This document shows positions 8,627 through 15,445 of a stretch of DNA of 21,418 nt, piece after piece. The notes below the pieces were generated by a model, which made no database searches, had not been told where the DNA came from, and saw only the letters and a list, made by a program, of their open reading frames with translations. Position 1 is the first letter of the stretch, and every line of letters begins with the position of its first letter. Made by a program: the position numbers and the translations under genes. Source of the stretch: Opitutaceae bacterium UBA4094. Lineage in GTDB: Bacteria > Verrucomicrobiota > Verrucomicrobiia > Opitutales > Opitutaceae. The stretch spans positions 6,837 to 28,254 of the forward strand of contig DFYA01000108.1 in the NCBI GenBank assembly GCA_002382525.1. Direction: 5' to 3'.

Positions 8627-10786
8627 ATGAAGCACTCCCGACCGGTTGTTCACCAGTTCATCCTGCCGTCGCGCCTGCGTCGGCGCCGCGCGTTGTTTTA
8701 TTCAACGGTGTTCCTGCTCACGAGCGTGGCGACGTGGTTCATGGCCGATCTGCTCTGGCGCGACGGCGGCATCATCGGCGTCGAGTGGGTGTTGCTGGTG
8801 TTGTTCGTCATCCTGTTTTCCCAGATCGCGGTCGGCTTCACCACGGCGATGCTCGGCTTCTACGTGATCAACCGCGGCGGCGACCGACAGCGCATCACCC
8901 GCACCGTCGATTGGAATAACGAGGACGTGCCGCTCGCGACCACGTCGATCGTCATGCCCGTCTTCAACGAGGATGTGAGCCGCGTATTCGAGGGCCTGCG
9001 CGTCATCTATCGCTCGCTCGAGGCGACGGGCAAGTTGGAGCATTTCGACTTCTTTATCCTCAGCGATTCCAACAAGCCGAACCAATGGATCCAAGAGGAG
9101 GTCGCGTGGGCCGAGCTCTGCAAACAGGTGAACGGCTTCGGGCGCATCTTTTATCGAAAGCGCCGCCAGCAGATTAATAAGAAGGCCGGCAACGTGGCGG
9201 ACTTTCTGCGTCGTTGGGGCAAGCGTTACCGCTACATGGTCGTGCTCGACGCCGACTCGATCATGACCGGCGAGGCGATCGTGAAGCTCGTCGCGATGAT
9301 GGAGAAAAACCCGCAGACGGGCCTCATTCAAACCGCGCCTAGGTTGATTTACGGCGAGTCGCTTTATGCGCGTCTGCAGCAGTTCGCCAACCGGCTCTAC
9401 AGCCCGCTGTTTCTCGCCGGTTTGAACTATTGGCAGCAACAGGACGGGAATTACTGGGGGCACAACGCGATCATTCGCGTGCAGCCGTTCATGGAGCACT
9501 GCGCGTTACCCGACCTCCCGGGCACCGAACCGTTTGGCGGCCGCATCCTCTCGCACGATTTCGTGGAGGCCGCGCTGATGCGAAAGGCCGGTTGGCATGT
9601 GTGGCTCGCGCACGACATCGAGGGGACTTACGAAGAGGGCCCGCCGACATTGATCGATAGCGCCAAGCGCGACCGCCGTTGGTGTCAGGGCAACATGCAA
9701 CACGCGTGGCTGCTCACGACGCGCGGCTTTCGCGGGGCCAACCGCTTTCACTTGTTCATGGGCGTGATGGCGTATGTGTCATCGCCGCTCTGGTTGCTCT
9801 TCCTCGTGCTGAGCACGATTCATGTTTTTAACCAAGTGGTCGCGGCGAAAACCCAGTTGCCCGTGCTCGAACCTTATGTCGAGGTGTTCGGTCGTTTCAT
9901 CGAACTGCCTCAAGCGCTCTCGCTGTTCATCTTCACGATGCTGCTTCTGTTTCTGCCGAAGATCATCGGTGTCTACACCACGATCAAACGGAAGGCCGAT
10001 GCGGCGCGGTTCGGCGGACGTGGACCGCTGATGGTGTCGGCCCTGTTGGAGATCGTTCTCTCCGCGTTGCTCGCGCCGATGAATATGTTTTTCAACAGCA
10101 AATTTGTGTTCTTCAGTTTGCTAGGCCAAGGCGTTTCGTGGGTCACGCAGCGGCGCGGCACGGAAGACGGCACCGATTGGCGCGAGGCGATCATCACACA
10201 CGGAGGGCAGACTGTCTTCGGTTTGGTCTGGGGCGTGTCGTCGTTTATTTTGTTTCCGCCGTTTTTCTGGTGGCTCAGTCCGGTTCTCGCCGGGCTGGTG
10301 TTCTCGATCCCGATCTCGATCACTTTGAGCAAAGGCCTGCTCGGTGAACGTGCGCGGCGAATCGGTCTTTTTATGACGCCCGAGGAGACGCAGCCGCCGG
10401 CGGAGCTGGCGCGTCTCACGCAAAACCTGGCGACGTGCTACAAACTCATGCGTCCGATCGAGGCGTTGCGGAATGACTACGGTTTGTTGCAGGCCGTGCT
10501 CGACCCCTACGTCAATGCGGTCCACGTCGCGATGTTGCGGCAGCGGCGGCCGAGTGAGGAGTCGCGCGATTGGTTCGCGTTGTTACGCCATCGCCTGTTG
10601 AGCGAGGGGCCGGCGAAGCTCACGTCGAAGGAAACGTTGGCGCTGCTGTTGGACGCCGAGTCGATGATCTGGCTGCACGAGGAACTGTGGAAACAGCCGA
10701 GTTCGGCGCTGGCCGAGTGGTGGCGTTTGGCCATGCGCCAATACAACGTGTTGACCGCCGCGCCTATCACCGCGCTGTATCGCTGA
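8627..10786 (+). CDS. opgH: Glucan glucosyltransferase OpgH (MdoH), short N-terminus
   Basis: Inner-membrane family-2 glycosyltransferase that polymerises UDP-glucose into the beta-1,2-glucan backbone and passes it to the periplasm. It has 719 residues. Two N-terminal membrane segments (about 22-45 and 52-78) precede the cytoplasmic GT domain. GT motifs visible are the start block IVMPVFNEDVSRVF, the DAD motif at Asp208/Asp210 (VVLDADSIMTG), HNAIIRV, Asp311 in LSHDFVEAALMRKAGW, and the RxxRW-type motif in KRDRRWCQGN (Trp352). Several membrane segments follow (about residues 375-400, 425-450, 470-500, 530-575). E. coli OpgH is 847 residues. This one begins close to the first membrane helix and lacks the roughly 130-residue cytoplasmic N-terminal region, which in E. 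coli has been linked to FtsZ inhibition. The protein encoded just upstream may supply such a part. The start is the ATG 6 nt after the preceding stop. Confidence 0.96.
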   Translation: MKHSRPVVHQFILPSRLRRRRALFYSTVFLLTSVATWFMADLLWRDGGIIGVEWVLLVLFVILFSQIAVGFTTAMLGFYVINRGGDRQRITRTVDWNNEDVPLATTSIVMPVFNEDVSRVFEGLRVIYRSLEATGKLEHFDFFILSDSNKPNQWIQEEVAWAELCKQVNGFGRIFYRKRRQQINKKAGNVADFLRRWGKRYRYMVVLDADSIMTGEAIVKLVAMMEKNPQTGLIQTAPRLIYGESLYARLQQFANRLYSPLFLAGLNYWQQQDGNYWGHNAIIRVQPFMEHCALPDLPGTEPFGGRILSHDFVEAALMRKAGWHVWLAHDIEGTYEEGPPTLIDSAKRDRRWCQGNMQHAWLLTTRGFRGANRFHLFMGVMAYVSSPLWLLFLVLSTIHVFNQVVAAKTQLPVLEPYVEVFGRFIELPQALSLFIFTMLLLFLPKIIGVYTTIKRKADAARFGGRGPLMVSALLEIVLSALLAPMNMFFNSKFVFFSLLGQGVSWVTQRRGTEDGTDWREAIITHGGQTVFGLVWGVSSFILFPPFFWWLSPVLAGLVFSIPISITLSKGLLGERARRIGLFMTPEETQPPAELARLTQNLATCYKLMRPIEALRNDYGLLQAVLDPYVNAVHVAMLRQRRPSEESRDWFALLRHRLLSEGPAKLTSKETLALLLDAESMIWLHEELWKQPSSALAEWWRLAMRQYNVLTAAPITALYR

Positions 10787-10852
10787 GCGGGCGCGTTCTT
10801 ATATCCGCCGTCGGTTTTTTGCGCAGGCCGAACGGCGTCTTATGCTGCGCCT

Positions 10853-11347
10853 ATGGCTTCCTCTTCATGGCTGCCGGCGCCGCTGGCCCGGCTCGATCCC
10901 CTCATCATCGGCTGGATGCGTCGCTATGGCCCTCCGGTTCTGCACGTCGGACTGGCGATCATCTTCATCTGGTTTGGGGCGCTAAAACTGTGGGCGGTGT
11001 CGCCTGCCGACGAACTGGTGCGGCGGACGATCTATTGGGTTTCGCCCGACTTTTTTATGCCGGTGCTGGGTCTTTGGGAAATCGCCATCGGCGTGTGTCT
11101 GGCGTTTCCCCGTCTGCTGCGCGTCGGTATCGCGCTGTTGTTTTTGCAAATGCCGGGAACCTTCCTGCCGATGGTCCTGTTGCCGGAGGTATGCTGGGTC
11201 AGCTTCCCGTTCGTGCTGACGATGGAGGGCCAGTATATCGTCAAAAATCTCGTGATCATTGGCGCCGCACTTGTATTAGGAGGACAACTGCATCGCGCTC
11301 AATCCGCCTTCACCCCTGCGGCCGCTGCCTGCCCTGTAAAAATCTGA
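10853..11347 (+). CDS. Small DoxX/YkgB-like integral membrane protein
   Basis: This 164-residue protein has about four hydrophobic helices, roughly at residues 28-48 (LHVGLAIIFIWFGALKLW), 66-86 (FFMPVLGLWEIAIGVCLAF), 88-110 and 128-148 (YIVKNLVIIGAALVLGG). The pattern of a first helix ending in a GALK-type turn, a helix with WEIAIG, and a late helix preceded by VKN resembles the DoxX-like superfamily, including YkgB/RclC (DUF417). No catalytic residue is evident and the substrate is unknown; relatives have been connected with redox or respiratory stress, which cannot be inferred here. It starts 66 nt after opgH and ends 74 nt before obg, so it may be a separate unit or part of a longer transcript. 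Membrane nature is certain from the composition; the family call is moderate. Confidence 0.7.
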   Translation: MASSSWLPAPLARLDPLIIGWMRRYGPPVLHVGLAIIFIWFGALKLWAVSPADELVRRTIYWVSPDFFMPVLGLWEIAIGVCLAFPRLLRVGIALLFLQMPGTFLPMVLLPEVCWVSFPFVLTMEGQYIVKNLVIIGAALVLGGQLHRAQSAFTPAAAACPVKI

Positions 11348-11421
11348 CGGCGTCAAAGTTTACCGACGTTTGTAAAAGGCACCCCTTGGCAAGCGCGGTC
11401 CTTTGTGCACCATCGCCGCCT

Positions 11422-12447
11422 ATGTTCGTCGACGAGTGTGTGATCAAAGTTCAAGCCGGTGAGGGCGGTCGCGGAGCCGTGAGCTTCCGCCGTGAAAAAT
11501 ACGAGCCTTGGGGCGGGCCCAACGGTGGCGATGGCGGCCGCGGTGGAGACGTCATCCTGCTGGGCGACGACGACACCAACAATCTCATCGACTATAAATA
11601 CAAGCCGCACTGGAGCGCCAAGGCGGGCGAACACGGCATGGGCGCCGATTGTTACGGCAAAGAAGGCGAGCATTGCCTGCTTCGCCTCCCGCTCGGCACG
11701 GTCGTGATCGACGAAGAGACGGGCAAACCTGTCGCCGAACTCGTCGAGGACGGGCAGCGGATCATCCTTTGCAAAGGCGGCAACGGCGGCTGGGGCAACA
11801 TCCACTTCAAGACCGCCACCAACCGCGCTCCAAAACGCGCCAACGCCGGCCAGCCGGGCGAGGGCGGCAAGTTTCGCCTCGTCCTGAAAAGCATCGCCGA
11901 CATCGGCCTCGTCGGCTTCCCCAACGCCGGCAAATCCTCCCTCACCACGCGCATCACCAAAGCCCGCCCGAAGACCGCCGCGTATCCCTTCACCACGCTG
12001 CATCCGCAGATCGGCGTCATCGAATTTCCCGAGACGTTTGATCGCCTGCTCATCGCCGACGTGCCCGGCTTGATCGAGGGCGCCAGCGAAAACCGCGGGC
12101 TCGGCCACCGCTTCCTTCGCCACATCGAGCGGTGCACGCTGCTCATGTTCCTCATCGACATGGCCGGCGCCGACGACCGCGACCCGCGCGACGATTACAC
12201 GACATTGGTCAACGAGCTGAAACTCTACGACAAGAGCCTGCTAAAAAAGCCCCGCGTCGTCGTCGCCAACAAGATGGACATGCCCGTCGCGGCCGCGAAC
12301 CTCAAGAAGTTCAAGACCCGTCACAAGGTGGACATCATCCAGATCTCCTGCCTCAGCGGCGAGGGCCTCGAAGAACTCAAGCTGGCCCTGCGCAAGCGTG
12401 TCATCAAACACGGCGGCAAGCCCCGCCTCATCAAGAAAACCGGTTAA
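11422..12447 (+). CDS. obg: Obg (CgtA) ribosome-associated GTPase
   Basis: Essential GTPase acting in 50S ribosomal subunit maturation and stress control. The start at the ATG 11422 (MFVDECVIKVQAGEGG) gives 341 residues. Residues 1 to about 158 form the glycine-rich Obg fold (REKYEPWGGPNGGDGGRGG). The GTPase domain follows: G1 GFPNAGKS at 165-172, G3 DVPGLIEG from Asp213, G4 NKMD at 283-286, and G5 around SCLSGEG from Ser309. The C-terminal OCT domain found in Bacillus-type Obg is absent, so the length is like that of the shorter bacterial forms. Bacterial obg often follows rplU and rpmA, but here it is preceded by a small membrane protein gene and followed after 17 nt by the MshEN-like gene. 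The frame is open upstream to 10570, but that stretch is antisense or out-of-frame to other genes and does not belong to the protein. Confidence 0.97.
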   Translation: MFVDECVIKVQAGEGGRGAVSFRREKYEPWGGPNGGDGGRGGDVILLGDDDTNNLIDYKYKPHWSAKAGEHGMGADCYGKEGEHCLLRLPLGTVVIDEETGKPVAELVEDGQRIILCKGGNGGWGNIHFKTATNRAPKRANAGQPGEGGKFRLVLKSIADIGLVGFPNAGKSSLTTRITKARPKTAAYPFTTLHPQIGVIEFPETFDRLLIADVPGLIEGASENRGLGHRFLRHIERCTLLMFLIDMAGADDRDPRDDYTTLVNELKLYDKSLLKKPRVVVANKMDMPVAAANLKKFKTRHKVDIIQISCLSGEGLEELKLALRKRVIKHGGKPRLIKKTG

Positions 12448-12464
12448 TCCGTCCTTCATCGCTT

Positions 12465-12995
12465 ATGAGCCTGAGCCCCGAACACCGCTCTTTGTTGATG
12501 CGCGCCAACCGTCTCCTCGGCGCGCATCTCGTGGAAGCCAACTTGGTCAAGATCGACAACCTCGAAGCCGCCAATGAGCGCCTGCTCGAGCTGATCTCCA
12601 CCGGCGACTACCGCAAGGGTTCCGTCCTCTCGATCCTCGCCTTCGAACTCCAAGTCGTGAAGGAGGCCGATGTGCTCCAATACGGCATGGACGAACACGG
12701 CGTCGGCCTCATCGACCTGCGTTCCTACGATATCCCCGACGACCTGCGCCTGACGATCGACCTCGGCGCGTGTTGGGCAACGTGGTCCATGCCGTTCGAC
12801 CGCGAGGAGGACGTCTACTTCGTAGCCACCGCGTATTACATGAGCCCGGCCATTCGCGTTTACTGGGAAAAACAACTGGGCGGACCCATCGTCTGGTTCG
12901 GCACCACCCAAGAAATGCTCTCCGACTATTTCGAGAAACTGCAAGAGTCGCGCGCCGCCGGCGGCGCTCCCGCTCCCGCCCCTGCTTCAACCTGA
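12465..12995 (+). CDS. Stand-alone GspE/PilB N-terminal (MshEN)-like domain protein
   Basis: This 176-residue protein has no catalytic motif. Residues about 10-90 show the helical GspE N-terminal pattern: GAHLVEANLVKIDNLEAA, a YRKGSVLSILAFELQVV block, then a segment ending in VGLIDLRSYDIP. Residues about 95-160 follow the second half, with MPFDREEDVYFVATAYYMSP resembling the strand in which such domains carry a variable statement of the type 'lPl...d.l.vam.dP'. The last 14 residues are Ala/Pro-rich. It starts 17 nt after obg and ends 9 nt before the PilB/GspE-type ATPase, whose own N-terminus has a similar domain. A role as partner or regulator of that motor is likely. Some MshEN domains bind cyclic di-GMP; I cannot confirm the binding motif here. 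The fold call is from pattern only. Confidence 0.65.
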   Translation: MSLSPEHRSLLMRANRLLGAHLVEANLVKIDNLEAANERLLELISTGDYRKGSVLSILAFELQVVKEADVLQYGMDEHGVGLIDLRSYDIPDDLRLTIDLGACWATWSMPFDREEDVYFVATAYYMSPAIRVYWEKQLGGPIVWFGTTQEMLSDYFEKLQESRAAGGAPAPAPAST

Positions 12996-13004
12996 TTTCG
13001 CGCC

Positions 13005-14711
13005 ATGCCTCTCGGAAAAATCCAAACCCAGATGGTCTCCAAGCTCGTCGAGATGGGCCGTCTCACCGACGGTCAGAGCGACGCGCTTGTCCATCATCCC
13101 GAAGACCTCAACGGCGACGCCCTTGATAAATTGCTCGTCGAGGATTACAAACTCACGCCGTTCCAAATCTTCGTCGCCCGCGCGAAAGCCGTCGGTATGG
13201 CCCCGTTCAACGTCACGCGCTGGCGCGTAACACCGCAGACGTTCGAGCGCATTCCGCAGGATTTCTGCCAAGAGCATCTCGTGCTCCCCGTCGGCCAAGT
13301 GGGCGACACGCTTCTCGTCGCTTTCTCCAATCCCTTCGAGGTCTCGATCCCGACGAAAATTCAGGAAATGACCGGCATGAAGGTTGCCCGCCTTCTCGGT
13401 CGCGAGAAGGACATCAAGGAAAAGTTCGTCAAGGAAAGCCAGGCGCCCGCCGGTTTCGACGACGTTGTCAGACAGATCGGCGCTGAGTTCGGCGTTACCG
13501 CCGAGGTGATGGAAGAGGAGGGCGTCACCGAGGATTCCGGTCCGATCATCCAGCTCTCCAATCGCATCATCGAAGACGCTTACTTTGCGGGCACGTCTGA
13601 TATTCACGTCGAACCTCAAGAACACGAAATCATCGTTCGCTACCGGATCGACGGTATCTGCCAGGAAAAACTGCGTCTCCCGGCCAAGGTCGGCCCGTCG
13701 CTGGTCGCGCGTCTCAAGATCATGTGCAACCTCGACATCTCCGAGCGCCGGTTGCCGCAGGACGGACGTATCGTTTTCAAGCAGTTCACGAAGAAGGGCA
13801 TCGACATCGACCTTCGTGTATCGACCGCGCCGCTCAATCACGGCGAAGGCGTGGTCATGCGTATTCTCGACAAACAGAAGTCCACGCTGCCTATGACCGC
13901 GCTCGGTTTCTCTCCGGAGAACCTGGAGAAATATCGCGAGGTCATTCGTCAGCCTTACGGCATGATTCTGCACTGCGGCCCGACCGGCTCCGGTAAGTCG
14001 ATGACGCTTTACTCCGCGCTCAACGAAATCAATTCGCCCGAGCTCGTCATCCGCACCGCCGAAGATCCGATCGAATACACGCTGAACGGCATCAATCAGA
14101 TGCAGATGCACCGGCAGATCGGTCTCACGTTCGCCAGCGCCCTGCGCGCCTTCCTTCGTCAAGACCCCGACATCATTCTCGTGGGCGAAATTCGTGACAA
14201 GGAGACCGCCAACATCTCCGTCGAGGCCGCGCTCACCGGTCACTTGCTCATCTCGACGCTCCACACCAACGACGCTCCGAGCACCGTGGCTCGTCTCACC
14301 GACATGGGCATCGAGCCGTTCATGATTTCGTCGTCGTTGCTCTGTGTCTGTGCCCAGCGCCTCATGCGCCGCGTGTGCAAAACCTGCCGTGTGCAAACCG
14401 ACCCCAGCCCGCGCGAAAAAGAGCTGCTCGAAAAAGCTCTCGGCTGGAGCGGCCCGATCTACAAGGCGGCGCCAAAAGGTTGCCCCAAGTGCGGCGGCAA
14501 CGGCTACAAAGGCCGCGTCGGTATCCACGAATTAATGATTACCACCGAGGAGTTGATCGAGGGTATCAACAAGGGCCTGGAGACCGCCGAACTCAAAAAA
14601 ATCGCCATGCGTGCGGGCATGAAGACGCTCCACCAAGATTCGCTCCTCAAGGTCAAAGACGGTCTCACCACCATGGAGGAGGCCATCGCCAACGTTCCGC
14701 CCGACCTGTGA
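13005..14711 (+). CDS. PilB/GspE-family secretion or type IV pilus assembly ATPase
   Basis: Cytoplasmic hexameric ATPase that powers pilin or pseudopilin assembly. It has 568 residues. The N-terminal GspE_N-like region spans about 1-150. The first core block is GTSDIHVEPQEHEIIVRYRIDG. The Walker A motif is GPTGSGKS (residues 325-332, Lys331). The Asp box region is RTAEDPIEYTL, Walker B is DIILVGEIRD with Glu395, and the His box is STLHTND with His420. A tetracysteine zinc site is formed by Cys458, Cys461, Cys493 and Cys496 (VCKTC and GCPKCGG), as in PilB and GspE. These motifs are complete, so the enzyme should be active. The MshEN-like gene lies 9 nt upstream and a lipoprotein gene 5 nt downstream. 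No pilin, PilC or PilT gene is in the window, so pilus versus type II secretion cannot be settled; the overall sequence is somewhat more PilB-like. Confidence 0.93.
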   Translation: MPLGKIQTQMVSKLVEMGRLTDGQSDALVHHPEDLNGDALDKLLVEDYKLTPFQIFVARAKAVGMAPFNVTRWRVTPQTFERIPQDFCQEHLVLPVGQVGDTLLVAFSNPFEVSIPTKIQEMTGMKVARLLGREKDIKEKFVKESQAPAGFDDVVRQIGAEFGVTAEVMEEEGVTEDSGPIIQLSNRIIEDAYFAGTSDIHVEPQEHEIIVRYRIDGICQEKLRLPAKVGPSLVARLKIMCNLDISERRLPQDGRIVFKQFTKKGIDIDLRVSTAPLNHGEGVVMRILDKQKSTLPMTALGFSPENLEKYREVIRQPYGMILHCGPTGSGKSMTLYSALNEINSPELVIRTAEDPIEYTLNGINQMQMHRQIGLTFASALRAFLRQDPDIILVGEIRDKETANISVEAALTGHLLISTLHTNDAPSTVARLTDMGIEPFMISSSLLCVCAQRLMRRVCKTCRVQTDPSPREKELLEKALGWSGPIYKAAPKGCPKCGGNGYKGRVGIHELMITTEELIEGINKGLETAELKKIAMRAGMKTLHQDSLLKVKDGLTTMEEAIANVPPDL

Positions 14712-14716
14712 GCTGC

Positions 14717-15232
14717 ATGTTTTTTAAACGCCTCGTCGTCATTACGGGGCTCGTTTGTGCGGCGGTCTTGCTTTTCGCGGGTTGCTCCAAACAGCCCGCA
14801 GAAGTTCCGAAAGCCGTCGCCGCCGAAGCGGCGCTGCTCGCCGAAGAGGCGAAGTTCGCGATGTCGATTCGCGAAAACACGCGCGCCGAGGAGTTGATGG
14901 AACGTGCGCTCAAGCTGCGCGCCGACCGGCCCGAGTATTGGGTCACGCTCGGTATGGCGCTGCGCAAACAGGATAAAAAGGACGCCGCGCGCAAAGCCTA
15001 CAACAAGGCGCTCGCCCTCCACGTCGCGCGCTACAAAGCCGACCAAAAGCCGGAGGAACTCGCCGAGCAGGCGTTCGTCCTCGGACTCCTCGGTAAAACG
15101 GATGACGCCCTCAAGCTCCTGCAAAAAGGGCTCGAAGACCATTCGGACAGCGACCACATGAAGCGGATGGCCGACCCACGCGGCCTGCCGCGCACGTTCC
15201 AAACCGCCGATTTCAAAGCGCTGGCGCTGTAG
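14717..15232 (+). CDS. TPR-containing lipoprotein
   Basis: The start at the ATG 14717 (5 nt after the ATPase stop) gives 171 residues. The N-terminus has basic residues (FFKRL), a hydrophobic run (about residues 6-20) and Cys23 in LLFAGCS, consistent with a signal peptidase II lipoprotein. Two or more helix-turn-helix units typical of tetratricopeptide repeats follow: AEELMERALKLRADRPEYW (from about residue 55) and KDAARKAYNKALALHV, then a segment EQAFVLGLLGKTDDALKLL. TPR lipoproteins of this type (PilF/PilW) support type IV pilus secretin assembly, so the position after a PilB-like ATPase is suggestive. This one is short, and the link is inference. A REP-like unit begins 24 nt after the stop. 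Confidence 0.8.
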   Translation: MFFKRLVVITGLVCAAVLLFAGCSKQPAEVPKAVAAEAALLAEEAKFAMSIRENTRAEELMERALKLRADRPEYWVTLGMALRKQDKKDAARKAYNKALALHVARYKADQKPEELAEQAFVLGLLGKTDDALKLLQKGLEDHSDSDHMKRMADPRGLPRTFQTADFKALAL

Positions 15233-15255
15233 CCGATCAGATGTGGTTCCGAGGC

Positions 15256-15283
15256 GGGAAGCGAGCTTGCTCGCGATGGATCG
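15256..15283. repeat. REP-like palindromic repeat, single copy
   Basis: A 28-bp unit containing the palindrome GCGAGCTTGCTCGC (15261-15274) in the gap between the TPR lipoprotein gene and proS. The same 28 bases occur exactly at 17968-17995. The arms GCGAGC and GCTCGC pair with a two-base centre. Such GC-rich palindromes in intergenic space are typical REP elements, which in other bacteria are mobilised by RAYT transposases; no RAYT gene is in the window. A related, looser direct repeat (GAGGCGGGAAGCGAG at 15251-15265 and GAGGCGTGAGCCGAG at 15293-15307, 12 of 15 identical) sits around it, suggesting more decayed copies. It could also stabilise the 3' end of the upstream transcript. Confidence 0.8.
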
Positions 15284-15356
15284 TCGTGGCCCGAGGCGTG
15301 AGCCGAGGGATCGTCCAGTGAGGCACCCGTGCATCAATCTCTCCGCGCATCCGACT

Positions 15357-15376
15357 CGCTGAGATTCCGCTCAGCG
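15357..15376 (+). promoter_or_regulatory. Small stem-loop in the proS leader
   Basis: Perfect 7-bp inverted repeat CGCTGAG / CTCAGCG (15357-15363 and 15370-15376) with a 6-base loop, about 70 nt upstream of the proS start. No T-tract follows, so it is not a classical terminator, and no T-box features are seen. A hairpin of this size can occur by chance in high-GC sequence; a regulatory role is only a possibility. Confidence 0.25.
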
Positions 15377-15445
15377 CCACGCGGAACACCCTGCGGCGAA
15401 TAACATTTGCCCCGCAGCAAGCGCAGTGCTTCGTTCGCGGACTTC

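Noticed and set aside
10751..10781. Possible promoter before the DoxX-like gene (TTGACC, then TGTATC after 19 bp)
   Set aside because: Spacing and the -10 match are poor, and it lies within the opgH coding end; chance is a better explanation.
10806..10837. Inverted repeat after opgH as a terminator
   Set aside because: The arms (10806-10814, 10828-10837) pair with one bulge, but the T-run is in the loop rather than after the stem, so it does not fit an intrinsic terminator.
12987..14528. 513-codon minus-strand frame opposite the PilB-like gene
   Set aside because: Antisense shadow of a gene with intact Walker, His-box and zinc motifs; the composition (many DDE/VVG runs) is typical of such shadows.
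15233..15445. T-box or riboswitch in the proS leader
   Set aside because: No T-box sequence or specifier-loop architecture could be found; only a 7-bp hairpin and a REP-like unit are visible.
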